Origin: Vibrio barjaei
Lineage (GTDB): Bacteria; Pseudomonadota; Gammaproteobacteria; Enterobacterales; Vibrionaceae
DNA: 64,000 nucleotides
Reading direction: 5' to 3'
NCBI RefSeq assembly: GCF_001639065.2
Contig: NZ_LQXO02000005.1
Location: 1-64,000, forward strand
The translations under genes were made by a program, and so were the position numbers. Positions within the stretch are counted from its first letter, which is position 1; each line of letters opens with the position of its first letter. Positions 19,444-28,735 of this stretch are shown here, piece after piece. A model generated the notes under the pieces. The model had not been told where the DNA came from. It worked only from the letters and a program-made list of their open reading frames with translations, and did no database searches.

Positions 19444-20354
19444 TGTTACGTAAAACCCTTTTGGCTGCCTGTTTGGGCTTTTCACACTGGTTGAGTGCCG
19501 CTACCTACAACCTCCCGACTGACGGAAGCAATATGGTCGGAACGTTGCAGTATCACAGTGTGGTGGCTGGGGAAACCATGTCGGATATTGCAAAGCAGTA
19601 TGATGTTGGCTTTCTGTCTCTTATGGCAGCAAACAAGGGTGTGGATCCTTTCCTACCCAAAGAAGGCTACGTGCTGACCATTCCCAGTCAGGCTATTTTG
19701 CCGCATGTCGATTATAAAGGTATCGTGATCAATTTGGCTGAGCTAAGGTTGTACTATTTTGAACCTGACAAAAGTCTGGTTCACATCTTTCCTGTAGGTA
19801 TTGGCCGAATTGGTCAAGATACACCGGAAATGACAACGAAAATCAGCCAATTGAGAGAGGCTCCAACTTGGACGCCGCCTACTTCAATTCGTAAAGAGTA
19901 TTTAGCCAAAGGTGTCGAGCTACCTAAAGTCGTTCCCGCTGGTCCGGAAAACCCACTCGGAGACTATGCGATGCGACTCGCGTACGGGACAGGTTCTTAC
20001 TTGATCCATGGTACTAACAAAGACTTCGGTATTGGTCTGAGGGTAAGCGCTGGTTGTATCCGAATGGACCCAAAAGACATTGATTGGTTGTTCCACCAAG
20101 CGAAAATAGGTATGCAAGTAAGAATCATTGATGAGCCTATAAAGATCGCATTAGAGCCAGACAGAAGCGTGTTTATTGAAGCACACGAACCTTTGACCCG
20201 CAGTGACGGAACTAAAAAGGAAATGGACATCCCACAAGAGTTGACGTGGTGGCTTGACGAGTACGGTATTAATGACCGAATTGCTCGCGCGGCGGTGTTA
20301 GCACAAAATGGTGTGCCGATTGAAGTCGTACCGGCTATGGATGACTTAGAATAA
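19443..20354 (+). CDS. L,D-transpeptidase with LysM domain (ErfK/YbiS type)
   Basis: 303 aa from the ATG at 19443, overlapping the photolyase TGA; an in-frame TTG one codon earlier is also possible. A signal peptide (about 1-20) is followed by a LysM segment (about 38-82) and a YkuD catalytic domain with HGTN and the SAGCIRM Cys motif (about 190-215). This enzyme class attaches Lpp to meso-diaminopimelate of peptidoglycan or makes 3-3 crosslinks, in the periplasm. The lpp gene is the convergent neighbour, 67 bases away, which supports a role in Lpp anchoring. Confidence 0.93.
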   Translation: MLRKTLLAACLGFSHWLSAATYNLPTDGSNMVGTLQYHSVVAGETMSDIAKQYDVGFLSLMAANKGVDPFLPKEGYVLTIPSQAILPHVDYKGIVINLAELRLYYFEPDKSLVHIFPVGIGRIGQDTPEMTTKISQLREAPTWTPPTSIRKEYLAKGVELPKVVPAGPENPLGDYAMRLAYGTGSYLIHGTNKDFGIGLRVSAGCIRMDPKDIDWLFHQAKIGMQVRIIDEPIKIALEPDRSVFIEAHEPLTRSDGTKKEMDIPQELTWWLDEYGINDRIARAAVLAQNGVPIEVVPAMDDLE

Positions 20355-20375
20355 CAGGTCGATTTACAGATATAA

Positions 20376-20404
20376 AAAAACACCCGCATCAAGCGGGTGT
20401 TTTT
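20376..20404. terminator. Bidirectional terminator between L,D-transpeptidase and lpp
   Basis: A perfect 12-bp stem (20376-20387 with 20393-20404), loop ATCAA, with A and T tracts on the two sides. Confidence 0.92.
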
Positions 20405-20421
20405 CTTAGTATTCTTGTTAC

Positions 20422-20670
20422 TTACTTAGTGTAAGACTGAGCGATGTTGTCGATACGCTCGTTTGCACGCTCAGCTTCTTCTTGAGCAGCCATTGCGTTT
20501 TTGTTACCCATTTGAACTTCGTTCTTCAGTGCTTGCACGTCAGAGCTTAGTTGGCTTACTTGGTTGCTTAGGTCATCCATTTTTGCTGTTGTTGCTTCGT
20601 CTGGACCAGATGCACAACCAGCTAGTAGTAGAACTGATGACGCTGCTGCTGCAATTAAAACTTTCTTCAT
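20422..20670 (-). CDS. lpp: Major outer-membrane (Braun-type) lipoprotein Lpp
   Basis: 82 aa. A lipoprotein signal with lipobox LLAGC ends at Cys19. Heptad repeats form the trimeric coiled coil (MDDLSNQVSQLSSDVQALKNEV), and the C terminus is SYTK, whose Lys is the residue joined to peptidoglycan in E. coli Lpp. It tethers the outer membrane to the wall. AAGGAG lies a few bases upstream. The L,D-transpeptidase that could make the link is the next gene, convergent. Confidence 0.93.
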   Translation of the reverse strand: MKKVLIAAAASSVLLLAGCASGPDEATTAKMDDLSNQVSQLSSDVQALKNEVQMGNKNAMAAQEEAERANERIDNIAQSYTK

Positions 20671-21083
20671 TATAAGCTCCTTCAGGATTTAGTATTTAAA
20701 ACAGCCCTGCTACTTAATTCATCGCATTGAGGCTATTTTTGAGTTTAGTGCCTAATTTTAAGAACGCAAATTATTTAAAAGTCAGAAAAACCAAAAAATT
20801 ACGCGATTTTGCGGTTAAACTTCCTCTTTCTTAATTATGAGAATAATTTGGCATAGGATAATGTGATCTCTGTCAAAATTATAACGCGAGAACACGATAA
20901 GTCACTGTATCGTCAGATTTTATCTAATGAAAGCAGAATTTGGGCCATATTAAGTGGGACATCTCCTACAATGAAGCAAGGGGACGCAAATTTCTGGGTT
21001 ACTGACATTGCTGGTTACCATGACAATTATCAGGTATTATGCGCGCTCATTTTTATCTGCACGACCTTTTAGGAGTACACGCA
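20671..21083. other. Intergenic region between lpp and the DEAD-box helicase gene
   Basis: 413 bases, AT-rich, carrying the divergent promoters of lpp and the helicase. The lpp SD (AAGGAG on the minus strand) and the helicase SD (AGGAG at 21071-21075) are visible. A 69-codon open frame at 20863-21072 has no SD or recognisable sequence and is not called. A long 5' leader for the helicase is possible, as for cold-shock helicases. Confidence 0.4.
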
Positions 21084-22412
21084 TTGCAATTTAAAGAACT
21101 TGGCCTTGATAACCGACTACTGAAGAACTTAAGTCATTATGACTTTAAGAAAGCGACTGATATTCAAAAGCAAGCTATTCCAGTAGCTATTGCTGGAAAG
21201 GATCTGTTGGCATCTTCGAAGACTGGTTCTGGCAAGACTTTGGCATTTGTATTGCCGATGCTCCATAAAGCGCTCAAGAGCAAAGCGTTCTCAGCAAGAG
21301 ATCCTCGTGCTGTTATTCTTGCACCAACACGTGAATTGGCGAAGCAAGTTTATGGCGAACTAAAATCGATGCTTGGTGGCCTATCTTACGATGCCACGCT
21401 GATCTTAGGTGGTGAGAACTTTAACGATCAAGTAAAAGCGCTGCGTCGTTACCCAAAATTTATCGTCGCGACACCAGGACGTTTGGCTGACCACCTTGAG
21501 CATCGCTCTCTATTCCTTGATGGCTTAGATACGCTCATTCTTGATGAAGCGGATCGCATGCTAGATCTTGGTTTTGCACCAGAGCTGCGTCGTATTCATA
21601 ACGCGGCTAAACACCGTCGTCGCCAAACGTTGATGTTCTCAGCAACACTTGACCATGCTGAAGTAAATGATATTGCAGCTGAGATGTTAGATGCGCCAAA
21701 ACGAATTGCGATTGGCGTATCGAATGAAGAGCACAAAGACATTACCCAGAAATTCTATCTATGTGATCACCTTGATCATAAAGAAGCGATTCTAGAACGC
21801 ATTCTTGAGCAAGCAGAGTATAAGCAAGTCATCATCTTTACTGCGACACGTGTCGATACGGAACGTCTTACTAAATGGCTCAATGAGAAGAAGCTTAAAG
21901 CAGTCGCATTAAGTGGAAATCTCAATCAGACTCAACGCAACGCGATTATGAGTCAGTTCGAGCGTCATGTATTTAAGATCCTAGTGACTACCGATGTGGC
22001 GTCGCGTGGCATTGATATTGCGAGCGTAACGCACGTAATTAACTTTGATATGCCAAAACATACGGAAGAATACGTACATCGAGTAGGTCGTACAGGTCGT
22101 GCTGGTAACAAAGGCGATGCGGTATCTCTCGTGGGACCTAAAGACTGGGATAGCTTTAAACGTGTTGAAGCCTTCTTACAACAAGACCTGACTTTCTCTG
22201 AGCTAGAAGGGCTTAAAGGTAAGTTCAAAGGCTTTAGACCTAAGAAACCTGCGTTTAACAAGAAAGCGACTGCTACTAAGGGTAAACCTCAACAGAAGAA
22301 AGCGACGACTAAGAAGCCGGCGCAACGCGACAAAACGTTCTACAAAAATGTTGCTGTGGGTGATTCGGTCTTTATTCCTAAGAAAAAGCCGAAGCCAGCC
22401 GAAGACGCTTAA
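21084..22412 (+). CDS. DEAD-box ATP-dependent RNA helicase
   Basis: 442 aa from the TTG at 21084, chosen because AGGAG lies 8 bases upstream and the mature start (MQFKELGLDNRLLKNL) then matches the usual helicase Q-motif entry. Motifs in order: Q motif (KKATDIQKQAIP), Walker A SKTGSGKT, PTRELAKQ, TPGR, DEADRMLD, SAT, then the second RecA domain with RGID and HRVGRTGR. A Lys-rich tail (about 385-442) suits RNA binding. The family unwinds RNA in ribosome assembly or mRNA decay, often in the cold. I cannot choose among RhlE, SrmB and related subfamilies from sequence alone. Confidence 0.93.
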   Translation: MQFKELGLDNRLLKNLSHYDFKKATDIQKQAIPVAIAGKDLLASSKTGSGKTLAFVLPMLHKALKSKAFSARDPRAVILAPTRELAKQVYGELKSMLGGLSYDATLILGGENFNDQVKALRRYPKFIVATPGRLADHLEHRSLFLDGLDTLILDEADRMLDLGFAPELRRIHNAAKHRRRQTLMFSATLDHAEVNDIAAEMLDAPKRIAIGVSNEEHKDITQKFYLCDHLDHKEAILERILEQAEYKQVIIFTATRVDTERLTKWLNEKKLKAVALSGNLNQTQRNAIMSQFERHVFKILVTTDVASRGIDIASVTHVINFDMPKHTEEYVHRVGRTGRAGNKGDAVSLVGPKDWDSFKRVEAFLQQDLTFSELEGLKGKFKGFRPKKPAFNKKATATKGKPQQKKATTKKPAQRDKTFYKNVAVGDSVFIPKKKPKPAEDA

Positions 22413-22427
22413 TCAATCATATCCACT

Positions 22428-22455
22428 AAAGAGCCTTATCAAGGCTCTTTTTTTA
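22428..22455 (+). terminator. Terminator after the helicase gene
   Basis: AAAGAGCCTT (22428-22437) pairs with AAGGCTCTTT (22441-22450), loop ATC, followed by T residues. Confidence 0.92.
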
Positions 22456-22599
22456 TCCTACTCAAACTGAAAACGTCAGTTATATGACAGTTATAGAATC
22501 GAAATAATTTTGTTGTCATATTTGGTTTTACAGTCAAATCTATCACTAAATTACTGATTTTTTTAGTGATCTTATCCCAATTGCTTCTCTCAACGTTTT

Positions 22600-22666
22600 T
22601 GTCATTTGTCATACACCTTTCAACTAAGTGAAACACAACTGTCATATTCGGGCACTAATCTTGTCA
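22600..22666 (+). promoter_or_regulatory. Candidate PhoB (Pho box) region upstream of pstS
   Basis: Four TGTCA half-sites lie at 22600, 22607, 22640 and 22662. The last three are spaced 33 and 22 bases, multiples of the 11-bp Pho-box repeat. CTGTCATA at 22639 is the best single match. PhoB activates pst under phosphate starvation in Vibrio and E. coli; occupancy here is inference. Confidence 0.55.
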
Positions 22667-22708
22667 GCGTTCAAATGAAACTCGGCAATCAAGCCAATAA
22701 AGGAAATT

Positions 22709-23533
22709 GTGATGAAAAAGACAGTTATCGGTGCAATCGCTCTACTAGGCGCACTAGCAGTGACTCCAGCTTCAGCTAAAGAAACTATCTCTGCGGTAGG
22801 TTCTAGCAGCGTAACTCCACTGATGGAAGTTTTCTCTGAAACATATATGAAAGCAAACTCAAATGTTTTCATTGAAGTACAAGGACCAGGTTCTTCTGCG
22901 GGCGTACGTGCAGCTAAAGATGGCTCAGCAGACATGGGTATGTCTTCTCGTGCACTAAAAGAAGATGAAAAACAAGCAACGTTAGTAGAAGAAGTTGTTG
23001 CTCGCGATGGTATCGCAGTTGTTGTTAACCCAGCGAACGACCTAAAAGGTCTAACGTCTGAGCAAGTAACAGCAATCTACAAAGGCGAAATTAGCAACTG
23101 GAAAGAAGTTGGTGGTGCAGACAAACCTATCGTAGCTATCACTCGTGATACAGCTTCTGGCACACGTGGCGCATTTGAAGACATCATGAGCCTGAAGCAA
23201 AAAATCAACGGCATGAAAGTAACGGCTATCTCTCAGCGCGCTCAAGTTGCTAACGGTAACGGTGCACTAAAGACTATGGTAGCAAGCAACCCATACGCAA
23301 TTGGCTACATCTCTCTAGGTACAGTTGATACTTCTGTACACGCTCTAGAAATCGATGGCACGCCAGCGACTGTAGACAATGTTAAGAACGACTCATACAA
23401 AGTAGCTCGTCCTTTCCTAGTGCTTTACCAACAAGGTAAGCCATCTGCTGAAGCTCAGAAGTTCCTTGACTGGATGCTAACTGACGAAGCTCAAGCAATC
23501 GTAGAGAAGAAAGGTTACATCTCAGTAAACTAA
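22709..23533 (+). CDS. pstS: Periplasmic phosphate-binding protein PstS
   Basis: 274 aa, shorter than E. coli PstS (346) but normal for the compact PstS family common in Vibrio. A Sec signal peptide ends at ASA (about residue 23). Ligand-binding loops are visible: AVGSSSVTPL, QGPGSSAGV and TRDTASGTRGAF. It captures inorganic phosphate in the periplasm and delivers it to PstCA. It is first in the pstSCAB cluster, behind TGTCA repeats; a hairpin separates it from pstC, as expected for a binding protein made in excess. Confidence 0.95.
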   Translation: MMKKTVIGAIALLGALAVTPASAKETISAVGSSSVTPLMEVFSETYMKANSNVFIEVQGPGSSAGVRAAKDGSADMGMSSRALKEDEKQATLVEEVVARDGIAVVVNPANDLKGLTSEQVTAIYKGEISNWKEVGGADKPIVAITRDTASGTRGAFEDIMSLKQKINGMKVTAISQRAQVANGNGALKTMVASNPYAIGYISLGTVDTSVHALEIDGTPATVDNVKNDSYKVARPFLVLYQQGKPSAEAQKFLDWMLTDEAQAIVEKKGYISVN

Positions 23534-23560
23534 TCTCTACCAGTAAATATTGAATACCTT

Positions 23561-23591
23561 GCTCAGCCCACCGTTTAGGGCTGAGCCTTTT
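23561..23591 (+). terminator. Attenuating hairpin between pstS and pstC
   Basis: GCTCAGCCC (23561-23569) pairs with GGGCTGAGC (23578-23586), followed by CTTTTA. Probably a partial terminator that favours PstS over the membrane subunits. Confidence 0.8.
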
Positions 23592-23630
23592 ATATGTCTA
23601 ACTCGAACTTTCGACGAGTAGAAATTAATT

Positions 23631-24569
23631 ATGACCATCGCAACAAATAGTGAGAAGCTTATGAGTAATGAAGCGACTCAGTCCGTAACTCGTGGCAGCG
23701 GCCTTAAGGCTCAAAAACGAGTGGATTGGAAAGAACGAATTTTCCATGGACTTTTCCTTACCAGTGCAATTATCGGTATCGTATCGCTAGCGGTTATTGC
23801 TTACTTTATCTTCAAAGAAAGTCTTCCTGCTTTCCAAGCAGTGGGCGTTTCTGGCATTGTTTTAGGCCAAAACTGGCTTCCACCAGCACTTTACGGTGTT
23901 GCTACTATGATTGTAGCGTCGGTGGTTTCTACTCTCGGTGCGGTTGTCGTCGGTGTTCCAGTAGGTGTACTAACGGCTATCTTTATCGCAGAAATTGCCC
24001 CGAAGCGTTTGGCGGACATTATCCGCCCTGCGGTTGAACTATTGGCAGGCATTCCTTCGGTTGTTTACGGTTTCTTCGGTCTAGTCATCATTGTGCCTTT
24101 GATTCAGCAAATCTTTAATGTTCCTGCGGGTAACACGATTCTTGCGGGTATCATTGTGTTGGGTGTGATGATTCTTCCAACGGTTATTACCGTATCTGAA
24201 ACTTCGATTCGTGCAGTGCCTCGCACCTATAAAGAAGGTTCACTAGCACTTGGTGCTTCAAAGATTTATACCATTTTCAAACTACTCGTACCGGCTGCTC
24301 GCTCGGGCATTATGACGGGTGTGATTCTAGGTATCGGTCGCGCACTTGGTGAGACCATGGCAATCATCATGGTCATGGGTAATGCGCCTGCGATGCCGGG
24401 AAGTATCCTCGACTCAGCGCGTACTCTAACCGCAAACATTGCGATCGAAATGTCTTACGCAAGTGGTGTTCACGCTAATGCATTGTATGCGACTGGCGTA
24501 GTGTTATTGGTGTTTATCATGATGCTAAACGCTGCACTACTTTACTTGAACCGTGAGAAAGCGAAGTAA
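23631..24569 (+). CDS. pstC: Phosphate ABC transporter permease PstC
   Basis: 312 aa. A roughly 40-residue cytoplasmic N terminus is followed by six membrane helices. The EAA-type loop that contacts the ATPase is present (ETSIRAVPRTYKEGSLALGASK), as is the AGIPSVVYGFFGL phosphate-channel motif. PstC and PstA form the inner-membrane phosphate channel. The gene starts 97 bases after pstS and ends 5 bases before pstA. An internal ATG at 23661 is an alternative start. Confidence 0.94.
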   Translation: MTIATNSEKLMSNEATQSVTRGSGLKAQKRVDWKERIFHGLFLTSAIIGIVSLAVIAYFIFKESLPAFQAVGVSGIVLGQNWLPPALYGVATMIVASVVSTLGAVVVGVPVGVLTAIFIAEIAPKRLADIIRPAVELLAGIPSVVYGFFGLVIIVPLIQQIFNVPAGNTILAGIIVLGVMILPTVITVSETSIRAVPRTYKEGSLALGASKIYTIFKLLVPAARSGIMTGVILGIGRALGETMAIIMVMGNAPAMPGSILDSARTLTANIAIEMSYASGVHANALYATGVVLLVFIMMLNAALLYLNREKAK

Positions 24570-24574
24570 TCATT

Positions 24575-25438
24575 ATGGATACAGTTAAACTAAAAAAAGC
24601 GCGCCAAAATAAAGACGCGGTTCTGAATGCATTTGTATGGGCCGCTGCTGCACTTACTGTGGGTTTCTTGTTCTGGATTATTTGGTACATCCTTTCAAAT
24701 GGTCTTCAACACGTAAGCTGGAGTTTTATTACCGATAACTATACGCGTACTGGCGATGAGCACGGTATTTTCCCGATGATTGTGTCAACCATTTACATGG
24801 TTATCGCCTCGATTGCAGTAGCTGCACCGCTAGGCATCATGACCGCAATCTACTTAACGGAGTATGCCAAAGTTGGCAGTAAGTTAGTGAAGGTCATTCG
24901 ATTCTGTACTGAATCGTTGGCTGGCATTCCGTCGATTATTTTCGGTCTGTTTGGTATGACGTTCTTCGTGGTTATTCTTGGTTTTGGCTTCTCGATTCTT
25001 TCCGGTGCATTAACACTGAGTATCTTGATCCTGCCAGTTATTATTCGTACTACAGAAGAAGCATTGATGGCCGTACCACAAACTTATCGTGAAGGTTCGT
25101 ACGCTCTTGGTTCTTCAAAAATCTACACTATCTGGCGCCTTATTTTGCCAAGCGCAATGCCAGGTATCTTAACTTCGGTCATTCTTAGTATTGGTCGTGT
25201 AATTGGTGAGTCTGCTCCAGTGTTCCTAACGGCTGGTATGGTGGCACGTATTCCGGATTCATTGATGGATTCAGGTCGTACACTAACGGTTCACCTTTAT
25301 AAACTCACAACGGAACTGTTCACAATAGAAGAGTGGAATCAAGCTTATGGCACAGCAACGGTATTGATTGTAGTTGTACTACTTATCAATATGCTGACTA
25401 AGCTTATCGCTAGCCGCTTCAATACAGCAACGTACTAA
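24575..25438 (+). CDS. pstA: Phosphate ABC transporter permease PstA
   Basis: 287 aa, six membrane helices. It has LAGIPSIIFGLFGM and the EAA loop TTEEALMAVPQTYREGSYALGSSK, paralogous to those of PstC. It is the second half of the phosphate-conducting channel in the inner membrane and follows pstC by 5 bases, so the two are co-translated. Confidence 0.95.
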   Translation: MDTVKLKKARQNKDAVLNAFVWAAAALTVGFLFWIIWYILSNGLQHVSWSFITDNYTRTGDEHGIFPMIVSTIYMVIASIAVAAPLGIMTAIYLTEYAKVGSKLVKVIRFCTESLAGIPSIIFGLFGMTFFVVILGFGFSILSGALTLSILILPVIIRTTEEALMAVPQTYREGSYALGSSKIYTIWRLILPSAMPGILTSVILSIGRVIGESAPVFLTAGMVARIPDSLMDSGRTLTVHLYKLTTELFTIEEWNQAYGTATVLIVVVLLINMLTKLIASRFNTATY

Positions 25439-25537
25439 CAGAGATTATTGACGTTGAGTGGCAAAGCCAGAACATAAAGAGCCTCGCCACTCCCAACATG
25501 ACGACATTGCACGATAAAGAATTTAGAGATTAAGACT

Positions 25538-26287
25538 ATGAACAAATTTAATATTGAAAACCTAGACCTTTTCTACGGTGAAAACCAAGCACTGAAATCG
25601 ATCAACCTACCGATTCCAACTCGCCAAGTGACGGCGTTGATTGGTCCTTCTGGCTGCGGCAAATCAACGTTACTACGTTGTCTAAACCGTATGAACGATC
25701 TGATCGAAGGTGTGAAAATCACTGGCTCGCTGGAAATGGATGGTACTGACATCTATGGCAATATCGACGTGGCTGATCTTCGCATTAAAGTCGGTATGGT
25801 TTTCCAAAAACCAAACCCATTCCCAATGAGTATTTACGAGAATGTGGCGTATGGTCTGCGTGCTCAAGGCATCAAAGATAAGAAGCACATTGATATGGTG
25901 GTAGAGCGCTCTTTGCGTGGTGCCGCACTTTGGGATGAGGTGAAAGACCGTCTTAAGTCGCATGCATTTGGTTTATCTGGTGGTCAGCAGCAACGTCTGT
26001 GTATTGCACGTACTATTGCAATGGAACCAGATGTCATTCTGATGGACGAACCAACGTCGGCACTTGACCCTATCGCGACACATAAAATTGAAGAGTTGAT
26101 GGAAGAGCTTAAGAAAGACTACACCATCGTTATCGTGACTCACTCAATGCAGCAAGCGCGTCGTATCTCAGACCGTACGGCATTTTTCCTAATGGGAGAA
26201 CTGGTTGAGCACAATGAAACACCGATTATTTTCTCAAACCCAGCGGATGACCGTACTCAAGGTTATGTAAATGGTGACTTCGGTTAA
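25538..26287 (+). CDS. pstB: Phosphate ABC transporter ATPase PstB
   Basis: 249 aa. Walker [10 protein letters not shown], signature LSGGQQQR, Walker [14 protein letters not shown] and the H-loop VTHSMQQ are all present. PstB is the dimeric cytoplasmic ATPase driving PstCA. The usual following phoU gene is absent; the operon ends in a terminator about 110 bases on, so PhoU must lie elsewhere (another pst copy) or be missing. Confidence 0.96.
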   Translation: MNKFNIENLDLFYGENQALKSINLPIPTRQVTALIGPSGCGKSTLLRCLNRMNDLIEGVKITGSLEMDGTDIYGNIDVADLRIKVGMVFQKPNPFPMSIYENVAYGLRAQGIKDKKHIDMVVERSLRGAALWDEVKDRLKSHAFGLSGGQQQRLCIARTIAMEPDVILMDEPTSALDPIATHKIEELMEELKKDYTIVIVTHSMQQARRISDRTAFFLMGELVEHNETPIIFSNPADDRTQGYVNGDFG

Positions 26288-26397
26288 TCGCATTTGAACA
26301 CAATTTCCAGTTATCGCGCGATTCCATTGAATCAAACAATTAGCGAGTGACCCGAATTTATTGGCATATCACTATAACTATAAGCGATGGTACTGTT

Positions 26398-26424
26398 GCC
26401 CCTCTTGTTAGAGGGGCTTTTTTT
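26398..26424. terminator. Terminator after pstB
   Basis: GCCCCTCT (26398-26405) pairs with AGAGGGGC (26410-26417), loop TGTT, then a run of seven T. Confidence 0.93.
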
Positions 26425-26430
26425 ATTCAA

Positions 26431-27639
26431 TTAAGCAGTAGCGGCAACGCGTAATGGCTTGTCATTTATCGGCAAGTGAATCAGTGCTGCCACAAAGGCT
26501 AGGACTACTGTCGACCACCAAATCGGTTCGTAGGAACCATAGTAGTCGTAAATCCTACCACCAGCCCATGCCCCTAAAAAGCTTCCCACTTGGTGCGTGA
26601 AGAACACCAAGCCGTAAAGAGTAGAAAGATAGCGAGCACCAAAAATCTGACGAACTAAACCTGAAGTAAGTGGTACTGTGCCAAGCCAGCAGAAGCCAAT
26701 CGCACCACCAAACCACGCCGCTGTGTACTCTGTTACGGGAAGTGAAACGAAAGCAGCAATTACTACTGTTCTGAATAAATACAGCATCGACATGACATGG
26801 CGCTTACTGTATTTGTCACCCATTAGCCCCCAAAAATACGAACCAAAGATATTGAAAATACCGACGTAGGCAAGCGCAAGGGCTGCGCTGTTTGCTGGCA
26901 GGTTCTTATCGGCAAGATAACTTGGCAAGTGCGTAGCAATAAACATCACATGAAAGCCACAAACAAAGAAGCCAGCATGAATTAACCAATAACCTTTGTG
27001 ATGAAATGCTTCTTTTAGTGCTTGTTTTAGCGTTAGCTCGTTGTCTTCAATCGGTGTTTTACCTGCGTTATTTTGACGTGAGGATTTCATAAATAGTGAA
27101 AACGCAACCATCAGAGTGCACAAGGCAGCAAAACCTTGTAATGCACCTTGCCAACCCATGTCATCCAACATTAATTGAGCACCTGGGATCATGGCAAACA
27201 TACCGAATGATCCGGCCGCTGTGGTTAAGCCAAATGCTTTTGCGGCGTGTTCCGCCGGTACGACTTTCGCGACTGCTCCTAGAATGATGACGTAGCTTGT
27301 CGCGCTCAAACCTAGACCAACAAGCGCACCTAGTGATAGATAAAGAACACTGGTTTCATTCGTTATTGAGGTCAGATAGAGACCTAATGCATAGGCGATA
27401 GCACCTATTAAAATAATGCGTTTTGAACCCCATTTATCTGCCGCCATCCCGACAAAGGGTTGGAAAAGGCCAAACAAAAGGTTTTGCAATGCGATCGCAA
27501 AACTAAAGAACTCTCGCCCAGTTTCGAAGTGCTCGGAAATAGGCATCATGAAAATACCGAATGACTGTCGTATACCCAAGCTGACAATCAAGATGCCGAT
27601 ACCCAACCAAACTAATGGGGGAAAACGAAAAATACTCAT
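26431..27639 (-). CDS. Major facilitator superfamily transporter
   Basis: 402 aa with twelve predicted helices. The loop 2-3 signature GMAADKWGSKRII is present and repeated in the second half as GLMGDKYSKRHV. The N terminus (IVSLGIRQSFGIFMMPISEHF) resembles the monocarboxylate/oxalate-formate branch. The substrate is unknown. It may be followed by the small His-rich ORF on the same strand upstream; both could share a promoter near 27.9 kb. Confidence 0.88.
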   Translation of the reverse strand: MSIFRFPPLVWLGIGILIVSLGIRQSFGIFMMPISEHFETGREFFSFAIALQNLLFGLFQPFVGMAADKWGSKRIILIGAIAYALGLYLTSITNETSVLYLSLGALVGLGLSATSYVIILGAVAKVVPAEHAAKAFGLTTAAGSFGMFAMIPGAQLMLDDMGWQGALQGFAALCTLMVAFSLFMKSSRQNNAGKTPIEDNELTLKQALKEAFHHKGYWLIHAGFFVCGFHVMFIATHLPSYLADKNLPANSAALALAYVGIFNIFGSYFWGLMGDKYSKRHVMSMLYLFRTVVIAAFVSLPVTEYTAAWFGGAIGFCWLGTVPLTSGLVRQIFGARYLSTLYGLVFFTHQVGSFLGAWAGGRIYDYYGSYEPIWWSTVVLAFVAALIHLPINDKPLRVAATA

Positions 27640-27652
27640 TAATAATTACGCT

Positions 27653-27892
27653 CTAATGATGGTGATGAGAATGATCCATAGGATCGGTTGGGTTCTGTTG
27701 GTGGCACCCAGTATGCACTGCCTGTTTTGCAATAAGCTCCAGCAATACAGGAGAGTGGTGCACTGCGGTTAGGGTGATAACCAATAGCAACAACATTCTC
27801 ACGAGTTGAGCAAAAATGGATTGTGAAAACATGACGCTCAATAGTGGTTTAAAAAGAGCGCGAAGTGTAATGATCTGGTTTGAATGACTCAA
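27653..27892 (-). CDS. Small His-rich membrane-associated protein (hypothetical)
   Basis: 79 aa at most; an internal ATG gives a 59-aa form starting at 27832. One hydrophobic helix (LVRMLLLLVITLTAV) is followed by a tail with His, Cys and the terminal run DHSHHHH, suggesting transition-metal binding in the periplasm. It lies 13 bases upstream of the MFS gene on the same strand, which argues for a real, co-transcribed gene and for a possible metal link of that carrier. I do not recognise a family. Confidence 0.5.
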   Translation of the reverse strand: MSHSNQIITLRALFKPLLSVMFSQSIFAQLVRMLLLLVITLTAVHHSPVLLELIAKQAVHTGCHQQNPTDPMDHSHHHH

Positions 27893-28025
27893 ATGACATT
27901 TTGTGAATTAATCTATGCATAGCATGCATGTATTCGAACTCTGTCACGGAGAGTGACAATCTCAAGATGCACCGTGAGTTGAGTTAGGTATATAATCTCG
28001 CGGTAAATAGAATGGAAAACAAAAA

Positions 28026-28700
28026 ATGAAGTACGATTGGATCTTGTTTGACGCCGACGAAACCTTATTCCACTTTGATTCTTTTGGTGGTATGAAACTA
28101 ATGTTTGAACGTTTTGGCGTAAACTTCTCTAGTGATGACTACGAAGAGTATCAGTTGGTTAATAAACCATTATGGGTTGATTACCAAGACGGAAAAATCA
28201 CCGCAGAACAACTCAAACATATTCGCTTTGAAGGTTGGGCGACTAAACTTGGTATCACTCCGCTAGAAATGAACAGTGCATTTTTAGAAGCTATGGCTGA
28301 TATTTGTACCTTGCTGCCGGGTGCGAAGGAGCTACTCGATGCATTAAATGGTCAAGCCAAACTTGGCATCATTACCAACGGTTTTACGGAACTACAAGCG
28401 ATTCGTCTTGAGCGTACTGGATTAAGTGACTACTTCGAGCATGTGGTTATCTCGGAAGAAGTAGGTGTGGCGAAGCCTGACCACGGTATCTTTCAGCACG
28501 CCCACCAATTAATGGGCCTCCCGAGTAAATCAAAGATACTGATGGTTGGTGATAACCCTGATTCCGATGTACTCGGTGGGCTTAACTTTGGTATCGAAAC
28601 CTGTTGGTTAAATACACAAGGTCATCCGCGACCAGAAGGTATTGCACCTCATTACGAAGTAACGTCTCTTGCTGAGTTAAAAACCACCTTGTTTGCCTAA
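28026..28700 (+). CDS. yjjG: Pyrimidine 5'-nucleotidase YjjG (HAD family)
   Basis: 224 aa, like E. coli YjjG (225). HAD motif I FDADETLF, motif II ITNGF, motif III Lys in VGVAKPDHGIF and motif IV MVGDNPDSDVLGG are all present, along with the YjjG-specific VNKPLWVDYQDGKI block. YjjG dephosphorylates UMP, dUMP, TMP and non-canonical pyrimidine nucleotides in a house-cleaning role. It is monocistronic and ends at a GC-rich hairpin. Confidence 0.95.
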   Translation: MKYDWILFDADETLFHFDSFGGMKLMFERFGVNFSSDDYEEYQLVNKPLWVDYQDGKITAEQLKHIRFEGWATKLGITPLEMNSAFLEAMADICTLLPGAKELLDALNGQAKLGIITNGFTELQAIRLERTGLSDYFEHVVISEEVGVAKPDHGIFQHAHQLMGLPSKSKILMVGDNPDSDVLGGLNFGIETCWLNTQGHPRPEGIAPHYEVTSLAELKTTLFA

Positions 28701-28707
28701 ACTCCAT

Positions 28708-28735
28708 TCGCCTTCGTCAATTGCGAAGGCGATTT
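28708..28735 (+). terminator. Terminator after yjjG
   Basis: TCGCCTTCG (28708-28716) pairs with CGAAGGCGA (28724-28732), followed by TTT. Confidence 0.75.

Noticed and set aside
20863..21072. 69-codon open frame between lpp and the helicase
   Set aside because: No ribosome site, no recognisable sequence, and it overlaps the helicase leader and SD.
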